A DNA stretch of 64,000 nt from Stenogyne calaminthoides (lineage: Eukaryota; Streptophyta; Magnoliopsida; Lamiales; Lamiaceae), in contig JBBCBC010000034.1 of NCBI GenBank assembly GCA_037126765.1, positions 21,016,691-21,080,690 of the forward strand, in the 5' to 3' direction. Both the position numbers and the translations under genes were made by a program. The notes under the pieces were generated by a model. It had not been told where the DNA came from, made no database searches, and was given only the letters and a program-made list of their open reading frames with translations. Numbering within the stretch: the first letter of the stretch is position 1; every line of letters begins with the position of its first letter. Positions 43,372-55,410 of the stretch are shown in pieces.

Positions 43372-44900
43372 TCAGATGGGTATCCTGATGATCAGATCAG
43401 TTGGATGACTGGTTACCCAAGTACTTCTTTTCTGATTTGCATCTGTTTGGAGAACATCATCCTCTTCTGATAGTAGTTCATTACTAGTGATTGGGAGTGG
43501 TGCAGAATTATGATCCACTTGACATGGACAAGTCTCAGCTGATGTTGGACTCATCATGTGTTGATGTCTGTCCGTAGGAACTTCAGGTGTTCCCCCTGAA
43601 CCAGATGGTTCAGTTGATACTGTCTCAGCTGTACCAGCTTCTTTATTGACAGTTGTACGTACTTTAGGGTCTGATTGACCTGGTGAATCAGCAGGATCTG
43701 GAATATACACTGTTACGTGTTCTGATCCTTTTTCGTTGATACTCAGCTGATCCATTTTCTGTGCATCAGGTACCGGATGATCTGGTACTTCTTGTTCTGA
43801 GGCAGATTTCTCTTGTTCAGAAGATGTTTCATCAAAGATCACATGAGGTGTTTCTTCCACAACTAGGGTTCGCCTGTTGTAAACCCTGAAAGCCTTGCTG
43901 GATGAGGAATATCCTAAGAATATACCCTCATCTAACTTGGCCTCAAAAGTCTTCAACTGACTCTTCCCATTGTTGTGTATGAAACACTTGCACCCAAAAA
44001 CATGGAAGTAAGAAACACGAGGTTTTATGCCCTTCCACAGTTCATAGGGTGTTTTGTAGTGAGCCTTAGTCAGAGAGCATCTGTTCTGAGTGTGGCATGC
44101 AGTATTGATGGCTTCTGCCCAGAAATGGCTTGGTGTTGATGTTCAGCTAACATAGTGCGAGCAGCTTCTTTGAGTGTTCTGTTTCTCCGTTCTGATACAC
44201 CATTCTGTTGTGGCGTTCTTGCAGCTGATATTTCATGATGTATACCAAACTTAGTGCAAAAATCAGTAATAAAAGAGTTCAGAAATTCTGTACCTTTATC
44301 TGATCTGATTTTCACTATACTGACACCCTTTTCATTTTGTAGTTTCTTGAGCAGCTCAGGTATCTTTGTTGTCTCATTCTTCTTATACAAGAATACAACC
44401 CAGGTAAACTTGGAATAATCATCCACGATTACCAGAGTATATTTGCGTCCGCTGAGTCTGACTGGTGTAACTGGTCCAAATAAGTCCATATGGAGCAGTT
44501 GCAATACTCAACTGGATGCTGGTCCAGGGATTCCCTTGAATGAGGCTTTAACCTGTTTTCCCTTCTGACATGCGACACTTGTCTGATCCTTAGAGAATAC
44601 CTCATTCGGAAGTCCCTCAACCAAAGACATCCCTGCTATCCTATTAAGAGTTTTAAAGTTCAGATGACTCATTCTTTTGTGCCAGAGCCAACTGCTACTT
44701 TTGGAACTCTTAACAATCAGGCATGCATTTCTTGGATAACTGTTCCAATCTGCTGTATAAATCGTACCTTTCCTTGAACCAGTTAACAAGATCTGTTGAG
44801 TAGCTCGATTCTTGATAGTACACTGATCAGTCGAGAACTCAACACTGAATCCGTTGTCGCAAAATTGTGAAACTGATAACAGGTTATGCTTTAAACCTTC
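43372..44900 (-). pseudogene. Copia integrase and hinge (element 2)
   Basis: The zinc module LWHKRMSHLNF is followed by TSVACQKGKQ: the first cysteine of the CxxC pair is now Ser. The core (MDLFGPVTPV, VIVDDYSKFTWVV, IRSDKGTEF, TPQQNGVSERRNRTLKEAARTM) keeps the D, D, E catalytic residues. There is a break at about 44505 between the modules, and a shift near 44140 destroys the FWAEA block. The C-terminal GIFLGYSSSSKAFRVYNRRT block and an acidic Pro/Ser-rich hinge are open from 43956 to 43372. Confidence 0.9.
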
Positions 44901-45258
44901 GACATACGAGACTCCAGTAACCTGTACATCATCATTCTCTAAGGTTCTGAATTCTCTGGTAAAACCAAAGTTATCATCACCAAAGAGTACACGCGGGCCT
45001 TCTTATTTTGTGTAAGAGCTAAGGAGATTTTTGCTTCCAGTCATATGCCTTGAGCATCCACTATCGATGTACCAGATAGTTGCTTGTACACCTCCTTTGT
45101 TGGCCAAACCCACGCGAACCTGCAATGAAATCAGGCTTTAGGTACCCCTTTTGGATTGGGTCCTAAGGGGTTAGAGTTGGTTTTAAGGATCCATACAAAC
45201 AGGGCACTTCTATTGTAATCAGATAGATCAGAAGGCCTGATTTGTCTCCCATAAACAT
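44901..45258 (-). pseudogene. Copia aspartic protease (element 2)
   Basis: The minus strand encodes WYIDSGCSRHMTGSK near 45030-45075, with the catalytic Asp intact. A stop follows about 20 residues later (near 45005) before the EGPRVLFGDD block. The region joins gag and integrase. Confidence 0.8.
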
Positions 45259-47717
45259 CTACATGATCATACATCTCTTCATATGCATTCTGAGCAGTAT
45301 GATTATTTCAGAAGACTTGGGATTTTTCTTTGCTGTTTGTCTTCTTTTAACCCAGTGGGGCTCAGGTGCAGCAGCCCTATGTTTCTGATTGTAAGGGTAG
45401 GTACGACTGCTACCATTAAAAGATTCATATCTTTTTAGCATAAATGGTCTTAGCAGTTTACCTTTAGCTTGCTTGTTAGGCAGCTGACCCTGATTAGGTT
45501 TCAGATTAGATTTCCCTTTGACAGGTTGTCTTTTCTGATACCTAATCTGCTGATCAGGTTGAGGTCTCTTCAGAAGAATTGGGTTCTTCTGTTGATTCCT
45601 CAGCTGATGCTTAATCAGTTGGGGTCCATTTATGTTCCCTTTCTGATTGGGCACTTGCCTTACTTGTTCAGCAGGTCTCTTTCCTTTATCAGATACATAT
45701 TTTGCTTTTTGTGTACCTATATCAGAAACTCGTTTGATTACACCTTTTTAAAGTGAACCAGACGGGGCTTTTGAGGATGTAGAAGGGTTTTCATACCCAA
45801 TTCCATTCTTATTAGTTTTCGTTCGAAAATAGTTGTTCATATACTGAACGGTTTTCGAGGATTTCGTGAAAACCTGTATTTTCTTCCGTAAGCTATCCTT
45901 AGTTAATTTCAGACTCTCATGTAGTCAGAAGAGATCATCAAACTTGGCTTGTAGCATTTTAAAATCACCAGCTTGCTGTTTATTGATAGCTAGCTGTTCC
46001 TTAATCTGCTTCTCCTGATCAGAAGAATTAACTTTCAGAACTTTCAGTTCTTCAGTTATCTTCTGAGCAGCTTCAGCTGATTTTAGTTCAGCTGCTTTAC
46101 TGACAGCATTTTCCTTAACAAGCTGAGTATTTTTAATCCTTAGATTATCATTTTCGGCTTCCACTATCGTATAAGTGTCTACTGCGTTAGAGAGATCATC
46201 AAGCAATTGCTCATAATAGAGCTACAAGTCAATCTCTCCAACAGTTTGCTAATCATAGCTGATGTGGAAACTGAAAGAGCAGAAGGTTTAGAGGTTACCT
46301 CAGAATGGTCTTCCTCCTTAGCCATCAGAGATATTTCATCATCAGAAGAGCATATCAGATCATCGTAGTGGTAGAAATCATCAGCGTTGCTTATGAAACA
46401 GAAATCTTCTACAGACGAGTAGCCTGAATCCTCTGAAGGCAGATAAGAATCATCAATTTCTGATGTATCAGCAACCATGTCTTTCCTGTCTCTATAGCGT
46501 TACTCTCTTCTGTTTCGCTTCTCTTCTCTTTCTTTTGGTGTCAGGTCTGGGCAATCTGCGTTGTAATGACCTGGTTTCTCACAGTTGAAACACGCTCCAC
46601 GATCCACGGAACTTCTTCTGCTAGGTGAGTCATTCCGTCTGTAGAATCTGTCAGGTGACTTACCTGTCTGATTGTAATCAGAATTTCTTCTCTCAGATTT
46701 GTTGTCTCTTCTTTCATCAGACCGATCATCTCTTTTCTTATCTTCTCTGCGATCCTTTCTGTGATCATCTCTTCGGTCATCAGATCCGGTCCTTTCTGGA
46801 GATCTGTCAGCTGGCCTCCTATCTCTTCCTCTGCTATTTCGATAATCCCTGTAAAATCTGCGATAATTACCAAGTTGAATGTTAGATTTTTCAAGTTTTC
46901 TGGTTAGCAAAGCAATCTGTTCAGTTTGGCTTATAATATTTCCAACAGGTTCAGTAGACTTTGAGTTGCTGCTGGCTGCTTTGAATGCAACTGTATTTGA
47001 TGTGGCAGGTGTGGCTTCAGTAGGCGACTCATCTTCTTCTTCTTGCCCTCTTTCGATCAGATCGAACTCATGGGCTTTAAGACTCAGGAACGGGTTGCTT
47101 GGCTTCATCTTGGCAATATCTTGACAATCCTTTATTACAGTGACGTTCATATCCCACTTCTTAGTCAGAGATCTCAAGATCTTGTAATTGATGTCTTTAT
47201 CTGACATTTCTCGTCCAAGTTCCCGTAACTTGTTGACTCACATGGTGATTCTTCCATCGAGCTCATTGATGGTTTCATTTGGTAGCATCTTAAGTTTCTC
47301 GAATTTCACCAGTTTAGCTTGCAGTCTGCTATCTTTAATCAGATCATTTCCTTCACACATTTCAGCAAGCGTATCCCACATCTGTTTGGCTGTCTTGAGA
47401 TACTTTATCTTTTCTCTGGTTATCTTGTCCATGGTCTTCATGATTATGTGCCTGGCTATCGTATCCAGAGTGTACAACTTTCTCTCTTCAGCATCCATCA
47501 GGGCAGGACTCTTTCTGACAAGACTTCCAACTGCAAAATCTGGATCACCTCCAACAACTGGGTTGTCATGATAGATGATGATGGGTCCTCGTTCAAGAAC
47601 TTCCATCATCCTGCTGCTTATTGATCCCAGATGGTTGCTCATGTATATTGTCCAGTCTGCATACTCATCAATGGAAAATTTAGGCAAATCATGATACATA
47701 CCCGAAGTATTATCCAT
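45259..47717 (-). pseudogene. Copia Gag (element 2)
   Basis: The ATG at 47717 (MDNTSGMYHDLPKFSIDEY) opens the Gag frame; the frame itself reaches 47786. The capsid region includes MWDTLAEMCEGNDLIKDSRL. It is interrupted by a stop at 47238, then open to 46500 through LTKKWDMNVTVIK, an Arg/Asp-rich tract and an intact CCHC knuckle (CFNCEKPGHYNADC, about 46545-46590). After a stop at 46500 it reads on to 46179 (SYLPSEDSGYSSVEDFC), shifts frame, and continues as coiled coil (46206-45925) and a Gln/Lys/Pro-rich tail (45654-45259). A second, more diverged copy of this protein lies inverted at 58522-60684. Confidence 0.88.
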
Positions 47718-47840
47718 GCTGATCGTGAGTTTGAAAACAAATGAGATTTGGAAAAGGTTTTTCAAGATCAGTTCAAGTGACCACAAAGGTTCTTCCTCAA
47801 GAACCGATGATATTCAAAGCCAGTGGTCCGTAGAACCACT

Positions 47841-47852
47841 GCTCTGATACCA
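47841..47852 (-). promoter_or_regulatory. Primer binding site of element 2
   Basis: The minus strand reads TGGTATCAGAGC, complementary to initiator tRNA-Met, 2 nt inside the LTR end at 47855. Confidence 0.95.
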
Positions 47853-47854
47853 AT

Positions 47855-48215
47855 TGTTGGTCCCGATTTGTAAACCCCTGTGTGCGTTAAATACCAATTG
47901 TAATGCATATAAAACAGGGGTGAGGGCAGAGTGATTCCACTTTTTCTTTTTTTGAAACCGATCGATGTGTTTTGCTTATAATCAAATGCATATGGCAAGT
48001 AAGAACATACGATTTTATAGTGGTTCGGAGTCCAAATCCTACATCCACTCTTCCCTTTCAGCAGGGGCACCTACTTAACCAACTGGACTTAGTTTAACGT
48101 GTTAGTTCAACACCCAACAGATGTTTACCGAGTTCACACTCAAACGGGACTTATCACCCTCACGGTATTGCCTACCCTCCCTTTTGGGAATGCTAGATGT
48201 TTACCGAGTTCACAC
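47855..48215 (-). repeat. 5' LTR of element 2, inner part
   Basis: It starts tgttggtcccgatttgtaaa on the plus strand and matches 38451-38828 of the 3' LTR. It is interrupted at 48215 by element 3, after the duplicated target site cacac. Confidence 0.93.
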
Positions 48216-50054
48216 TGTTGGGGAATAAGTTGCACAGATCTATTCGGGGTGAATATTTAAATACAAATTTAATTCTTTAATTATTACTAGCATGAATTAA
48301 TCCTATATTAATTCAAATAATAATCCAACAACATATCATGCATATAATAATTCACGTAAAACCTACGCATGTGGAATACTACGAGTTTACGTGAACAAAC
48401 CTCTTGGGATGGCAACAATATGGCTGATTAGACTAACCGAAAGGACTTCCCAAGTATTCCCTTAGCCCTCGTTCAACTATCCGGTGGAAGGACTCTAGTG
48501 AACGATTTAACAAAAGGAAAATAAATTATGTTGCACCACCTTTGTGGATTTACTAATTTTTCCAGCACATGGAATTGTACTTGGGAATGAAAGAATCATC
48601 CCCTATTTATAGATGCCAGGTGGTCGAAAATTTAGGTCTAAAATAATGTGGAAAAATCTTTTCTTGATCTTCAAGAAATCTTGAATATATCTCCTATATT
48701 ATTTTTCCCATAATTATAATATTCCACAAAATCCCACCTTCTCTATTTGCTATGGAATATTCGAAAATATTGGAGTCAAGAATCCAAGATTTGGATCTTC
48801 TTGAATTTATGAGATATTCTTGTATTTCAAGAAATACATATCTTCCATAATATCTTTTCAAGAAAATCAAGAAAATCTTTCTTACCCACTATATTTTCTA
48901 ATTTTCGAAAATATCACTATAGATAACCAAGTGGGAGATTTCTTGAATTTAATGAGATAATCTTGTATTCCAAGAATACATATCTTCATTCCATAACAAA
49001 ATTCAAAGAAAATCTTTCTCCCATCATATCTATAATTTCCGAAATTTTAAGGGAAAAATTAAGCAACAATATTTATTTTATTTTAATCACCTTTTCAGTT
49101 ATTGGACTATATGTTGGGCTACTTAGGGAGCCTTTAGGAGAATTAAGATTTGACCTTCTAATGGACCTTGAATATCTAATATTGAGCCACAATATTATTA
49201 AAGCCCATAAATATTAATTAATCCCACTACATAATTAATATTGCACTATCCATCTTAACACATATTACAGTCAATATGGCTCCCGGTTATTATTTCCTGT
49301 GTTTAAGATTATCTAGCCCATTAATTAATTCAAGCCACTGAAATAGCTTTCCGTTAATTAATATCTTTTGTCCTTGGTCAAGGAACGGTTCAACATTATT
49401 ATCCATACCGGAAACTAATTTCACTTGCAAGATTTGGTATGATAAAGCTTATGAACCTCCCAAGGGGGCAAATCGAACAAGCGTACTTGCACACGATTCT
49501 TCGTATTAAATCTTAGCAATCACATGTGACTAATAATATTGCCCAAGATAAAAAGTATTGAATCTCGCTGATTCGCTACCCATGATAAGTCAAAGCAATA
49601 GTTACCAATCCCACGTGATCCTATTTAAGGAACGAAGATTAAGAAATAACGAACCACTGAGGTCTAATTCTTCCTTGTTCAGTTCTGAAGAATTTATCCT
49701 CCTGTAGGTCCTATTCAGTGCATCAGTCATGCACTAGTGTAATCTCTTGGTCAAGACAAACCAATCTGAGCCTTACACTTTAACCTTTCACGATGGGTTG
49801 TTCATTTCCATCTAGGTCTTGAATGGCGTACTTTTAGTTACAAGGGACTGTTAATTTAATCTTCTGTGATCTGGTATCACTAAATTAACTACAATGTAAC
49901 ACACACGACTTATTGAACAGTTATGCAGTAAATATATGTAACATTCGATAATATTTAAAGCATCAGTGATAAACAATTTATTTCAGTAAATAAGTCTGAA
50001 AATTCAGTTTCGATTATACAAAGTAAAAGCATACTTTCTAGTATAATCCCAACA
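48216..50054 (-). repeat. 3' LTR of element 3
   Basis: It matches 55411-57236 closely; differences include a 13-bp stretch (tagtgaacgattt, near 48497) absent from the other copy. A TATA box (ctataaataggg, minus) lies near 48601-48612. A polypurine-like aattgggagat (minus) abuts it at 50055. Confidence 0.95.
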
Positions 50055-51776
50055 ATCTCCCAATTATACTAAAATTCTGCTTTTAAGTATACTACAACAT
50101 GTCTCGTGTAGTCCGTGACATCTAATGTCACCTACACGAACCTAATAATTTCTCCCACTTATACTCAAAGTAGATTGACAACGGTTTTGACACCCATTCC
50201 TTCCACATGTCTCTCGTATGTATTCAGAGGCAGACCCTTTGTGAATGAATCTGCTAGGTTGTCCTTAGACTCTATCTTTGCCACATCTATATCTCCTCTC
50301 TTAACGATTTCTCGTATAAGATGTCTTTCCTTTAGTGTGCTTGTTTGACTCGTGGACTCTTGGTTCCCTTATATTTGCAACTTCCCCTAGCAAATATTGC
50401 TAGACAAATTCGGAACTTCATCCAAGTCCACTAAGAAGGTCTAGAGCCAAATCAGTTCTTTCACTGCTTCACAAGCAGCTACTTACCCGACTTCCATGGT
50501 TGAGTCAGTGATGCATTTCTGCTTCTCACTCGTCCATTTGATGGCTGCACTTCCCAAATGGAAACACACTAACTGAGGAAGATAGTTTCTGGAATCTAAG
50601 TTTGATTGGAAATCCGAGTCCGTGTAACCGATGGGGATTGGACCATCTGGCTGATAAACCAACATTCTATCCCGAGTTCTTTTTAGATACTTCAGAATGT
50701 TTTTAACTGCCGTCCAATGCTCTTTTCCCGGGGTTACTTCGATATCTTGCCATTATGCCTACGGTAAAGCATATATCCGGTCTCGTGCACAGCATTGCAT
50801 ACATAAGGCTTCCGACAGCCGAAGCACAAGGAATGCCTTTCATGTCATCTATCTCCTTTTGCGTCTTAGGGGACATTTTCTTGGATAGATGGATTCCATG
50901 CCTGAAAGGTACAAAGCCTTTCTTGGAATCTTGCATGCTGAAGCGTTTCAAGACAGTATCTATGTATGAAGCTTGCGATAACCTGATCATCATTTTCTTG
51001 CAATCTCGAGTGATCTTGATCCCAAGGATGTGTCCGGCTTTCCCTAAGTCTTTCATATCAAACTGTTTTGAAGGCCATGCCCTTACATCTGATAACACCT
51101 TTACATCGTTCCCGATGATCAGAATGTCATCTACATATAGTACTAAGAATACCAATGAAGTTCCGACACGCTTTTTATACTCACAACTTTCGAACTCATT
51201 TTGATCGAACCCATAAGACTTTATAACATGATCAAAACATTGGTTCCAAGCTATGGATGCCTGTTTGAGTCCGTAAATGGACTTAATGAGCTTACAAACT
51301 AGGTGTTCTTGGCCTTTTTCAATGAAGCCTTGGGGTTGTTGCATATAGATCTCTTTATCAAGACTTCCGTTAAGGAAAGTTGTCTTGACATCTATTTGCC
51401 AGATTTCAAAGTCGAAATCCGCATCAATCGATAAGAGAATACGGATGGACTTAAACATGGCTACGGACGAAAAAGTTTCCTCATAATCGATCCCTTCTTT
51501 CTGAGTATAACCTTTCGCCACTAGTCTTGCTTTGAAGGTTTCAACCTTCCCGTCCGGTCCTCTTTTTCTCGTGTACACCCACTTGCAACCAATGAGTTTG
51601 ACCCCATTAAGTGGTTCGACTAGCTCCCACACTCTGTTATGAAACATAGAACTCATTTCGGCTTTCATTGCTATTTGCCAAGAATCTGCATCCTTGTCTT
51701 GGAGTGCCTCGTCATATGTCCATAGGTCTGATTCGTCTTGTCCGGGAATCAAGTCCGAGGACTCTCCTATTCCCAT
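50055..51776 (-). pseudogene. Copia reverse transcriptase and RNase H (element 3)
   Basis: Open from 51776 to 50703. It has LIGCKWVYTRKRGPDGKVE, KARLVAKGYTQKEGIDYEETF, IWQIDVKTTFLNGSLDKEIY, GLKQASIAWNQCFD, LYVDDILIIGND near 51130, and TRPDICFTVGIMARY. A frameshift near 50700 leads to the RNase H part (YTDSDFQSNLDS, ITDSTMEVG; 50665-50483). The C-terminal third of RNase H and the 3' region to 50055 contain stops. Substitutions such as SVAMFKSIR for the usual SPVA-type block indicate relaxed constraint. Confidence 0.9.
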
Positions 51777-53000
51777 GAATCTCTCGGGCTGTCTTACAAC
51801 CCTCCCACTACGACGAGGCTCCGATTGTGAAAAAACATATCATTTGGTATATCATCTAGTACAGTTGGCATTGAGGTTTGCCCTCTAAGCTCATTTAAGG
51901 TAATCTCACTTCTGGGTTTTCTTTGGTTCATATAGTCTTCTTTCAAAAATCTAAAGTGGGTGCTTATGACCACCTTTTGATCTTCAGGACCATAGAACAT
52001 ACACCCTTTTGTTCCCTCGGGGTAACCTACAAATAACCTTAATTCTGATCGAGGATCCAATTTACCGGCTTCCTTGTCCAACACGTAGGCTGGACACTCC
52101 CAAATTCTCATGTGTCTCATACTAGGCTTGCGCCCGGTCTACAATTCTTTGGGAGTTTTGGGAACCGATTTGGATGGCACCAAGTTTAGAATGTAAGCTG
52201 CTATTTCCAAGGCATGACCCCAGAACGACTTGGGAAGATCCACATAACTCATCATTGGTCTAACCATTTCCAAGAGAGTTCTTGTTTCTTCGCTCTGCAA
52301 CCCCGTTTTGTTGAGGGGTTCCGGGTGCAGTGAGCTGGGATGCAATCCCTTCATCAGATAAGTAGTTCAAAAACTCATTGCTAAGGTATTCGCCTCCACG
52401 ATCAGATCGTAGAGACTTGATACGTTTTTCCCTATGATTCTCTGCTTGAGCCTTAAATTCTTTGAATTTCTCAAAGGTCTAAGATTTATGCTTCATAAAG
52501 AAAATGTAACCGTACCTTGAGTAATCATCAATAAAAGTGACAAAATACTCATAACCTCCTCTTGCTTTGGTTGACATTGGACCACATACATCTGTGTGAA
52601 CGATCTCTAACACTTCTTTGGCTCTATTCCCCTTGGCTCCAAATGCCCTCTTGGTAATTTTACCCTCCAAACATGATTCGCAGGTTGGAATTGGTTCAAC
52701 TTGGAGAAACTCCAGTGAACCGTCTTTCACCAACCTTTGGATCCTCTTTGGATTTATATGACCCAATCTTAGATGCCAAAGAAGTGTCTCGTTCACGTTT
52801 TCTTTTGTCTGAAATAGTGTATGTGTTATAGGATGCATTTCGTGAGTGGTGTGCACAGTATAGAGATTTTCCATCAATGTCCCGTAATAGATACACTCAT
52901 CATTTCAAGAAATGATGTCATTCTTATTAGAAGAAACTTAGTGTCATTTTAATCGAATTTTTAGAAACTGAAAGTGAATTCTTTCTAAAACTGGGAACAT
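51777..53000 (-). pseudogene. Copia integrase (element 3)
   Basis: 52877-52479 encodes LWHLRLGHINPKRIQRLV, CESCLEGKITKR, IVHTDVCGPMSTKARGGYEYFVTFIDDYSRYGY. After a stop at 52479 the core continues with SLRSDRGGEYLS and GVAERRN, which are out of frame or interrupted near 52300. The C-terminal module (ECPAYVLDKEAGKLDPRSE, GYPEGTKGCMFY) is open from 52120 to 51794. All D, D, E residues can be located, but not in one frame. Confidence 0.85.
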
Positions 53001-53874
53001 AAAGATAATCTTAAAAAAAACTTTATCTTCATAAGATAGGTGCACTTCTCCCACTGCTTCAGCTGCCACTCTCGTAGCATCGCCCAGTGTGATGAGGATC
53101 TCACTCCCACTAAGTTGTCGGGTCCGTTTGAACCCGTGAAGCCAACATGATTAGTGGATCTCGTATCAACCACCCACGAATGAGAAGTATACGTCGCTAA
53201 ACGAGTTTCAATAACTAGTGCGTGAGAATTACCTTTTTGTCCGTCCCTTTTGGGGTTGGAACAAGCAAAACCTCCATCGTCCTCTCTCACCGCAGCTTAA
53301 GCACTTCCTCTTTGGATTTTCCTTGACACAACAAGCATTCCTCATCTTACCATTGCCCTTGGCAACAGTTGAGTTTTATTGCTTATGGCTTTTGGTCCTC
53401 TTCTTTTTCTTGCCTGCCTTTGGCCTAGAAGATGAAGACGGACCACTTGCCATCAAAGCTTGAGTTTGGTGCCTTATCAACATCTATGCCGAGACCAAAA
53501 GCTTGCAACAAATTAGCTAGCGAGGCCAAAATGCTCAAAAACTTTTTGGGCAGAGAGTGAAGTACCAAATTCATCTGAGTCCCCAGATCATAATCTGTAC
53601 TCAGAATCTCAAGTTTGTTCAGATGGGCCATCTATTTTGAGGACGTAATCCCTTACGGGTTTTCCCTCCACCATTTTCAGCGACGACATCTCTCGCAAGG
53701 TGATCTGGCGAGTCCCGCATGTTTTGACTCGTCAGTTGGCTCATCTGATTTTGGTGTGTCAAAAATCCACTTGTGCTTTTGTGCAGTTAGGACAAATATA
53801 ATTTTCCAATTAATATAGTTTCCATATTGTATTGACTTTAAGTATAATAACAGTGGATTAAAAGGTAACAACAT
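53001..53874 (-). pseudogene. Gag remnant and mutated protease (element 3)
   Basis: 53874-53640 holds a Gag N-terminal block (NYINWKIIFVLTAQKHKWIFDTP). 53631-53425 holds the UBN2 block (YDLGTQMNLVLHSLPKKF). Frameshifts lie between them and no complete zinc knuckle is seen near 53320. The protease active site reads WVVDTRSTNHVG near 53170: the Gly of the DTG triad is Arg, which should kill the enzyme. Gag is far shorter than normal, so an internal deletion is likely. Confidence 0.75.
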
Positions 53875-55396
53875 GCTGAACTGAAATAAATAATAATATG
53901 CATAAGCACAAAAATATCACAAGGTTCGATCACATGCATCATATTAAAATCTCAAAAAAATATGAACATGCATCAGCCAACATCTCAAAACAGTTTAAAT
54001 AAGCAAAGTGGGGTTGGTCATTATTTAAACACATTCAAGCAGGTTACAAACAAGAACAGTTACAAACCTTTAATATCCAGATTAATAGTTGGCTCCCACT
54101 TGACCAATATAAAATTGACAGGGACTTCGGGGAAGTATATGCATATCAATTTTATACCTAAGTAATAATCATGATTAAATACAGGATTATTATTTCTCTT
54201 TGAACGAGCCTCGTGGGGAGGGTCATCGTCGCCACTAGTAATATTCCACAATCATCCGTTTGGAATTAATTCATGTGAAAGCTATCGTCCCGTGGGGGGA
54301 ATTTCTCCAAAAGAATTCACAAATAAATAAATCACGGAGGTCAAAATTAATTCAATTTTATTATCCGGAATAAAATTGTCAATTAATTATTTAAACATAC
54401 TTAGTAATTTTGAAGGTGCGATTTTTCATTGGGCAATTCTCATGCAAACACATTTAAACAAATTAAATTAAGCATAAGATAGCACAAAATAAATCAAGCA
54501 AAAACAGAAAAATAAATATATTGGGCACAAATTATCCAATTGTCATGGTTTGATTTTTCTTGGCTTGATCTTGAAGAAACACCGTCTTGAATTTCTCCCA
54601 CTCGTCGTCTCGAAAAAAAATACTCCGTCTCTTGCCCATAGCGGCTCGCGTAGGATGCCGCGCCCGCATCCGGCCCGACCACATCAGCGGGTTGACCTCG
54701 GCACGACCTCGGCAGTCCGTCCGGCCCGAGGGTCGCCGCTTGCGCGCCTCGGCGGCCTCGGTAGGGTTCAGCGACTCTCGGCGGCGGCAAGCGCAACCCG
54801 CGCCTTCGCCCGCTACTGCCTCGCCCGTAGTACTCTGCCACCCGCCGCATCTCGGCCCGCACCGGCCCAGCACTGCGCCAGCCGCGATCTCCGTCACTTT
54901 GGCGCTCGGCGCATGGTCTTTGCGTCGCTAACCGCCGTGCGGTAGCGGCTATCACTCGCGCTCATTTCGGCCTCGCCCGGCGCCACTTGCATGCAGCCAG
55001 CATCCCGTCGTCGCGGCGTGCCTCCCTTAACACGTTTAAACGACGCGCGCCACCCCTACGCCTTACGGATTTCATCCTTTAATTCTTCGTCTCCGTCCTC
55101 ATTTCTTGATCGGGTTACAATTTATTTACAAAAAATAAATAAACCTAGATCTAGACTTGTCTATTACATTGATCAAATCAAACAAATTCTAATCTACTCG
55201 TGGATTTTCTCACGAGGCAAAACGAATCCGAACTAATCGAATTAAAACCATAGTTTATGTGCATGCATAAAGAAACACATTAAATTCCATGACAATTGGA
55301 TACCTGCAAAACTGATCTAGCAATTCTACTATCCAATTTCAAATTTAATGCCAACGAATTAAATTACAATTTAAAAATTCGTAGCTTCAAACCGTG
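53875..55396 (-). other. Leader of element 3 with a GC-rich block
   Basis: About 1.5 kb between gag and the primer binding site. 53880-54600 is AT-rich and unremarkable. 54640-55070 is extremely GC-rich, with open frames on both strands (54955-54494 minus, 54550-54945 plus), none matching a domain I know. The minus frame ends in a less biased stretch, DDEWEKFKTVFLQDQAKK. Open frames on both strands are expected from composition alone. Confidence 0.5.
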
Positions 55397-55408
55397 GCTC
55401 TAATACCA
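55397..55408 (-). promoter_or_regulatory. Primer binding site of element 3
   Basis: The minus strand reads TGGTATTAGAGC, the initiator tRNA-Met complement with one change, 2 nt inside the 5' LTR at 55411. Confidence 0.92.
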
Positions 55409-55410
55409 GT

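Noticed and set aside
48963..49217. 84-codon plus-strand frame, also at 56147-56401
   Set aside because: Lies inside the two LTRs of element 3 and is kept only because the LTRs are copies; AT-rich and without a domain.
54532..54955. Four overlapping Arg/Ala-rich frames in the GC-rich leader
   Set aside because: Open frames on both strands are expected from high GC content; no motif or start context supports any.
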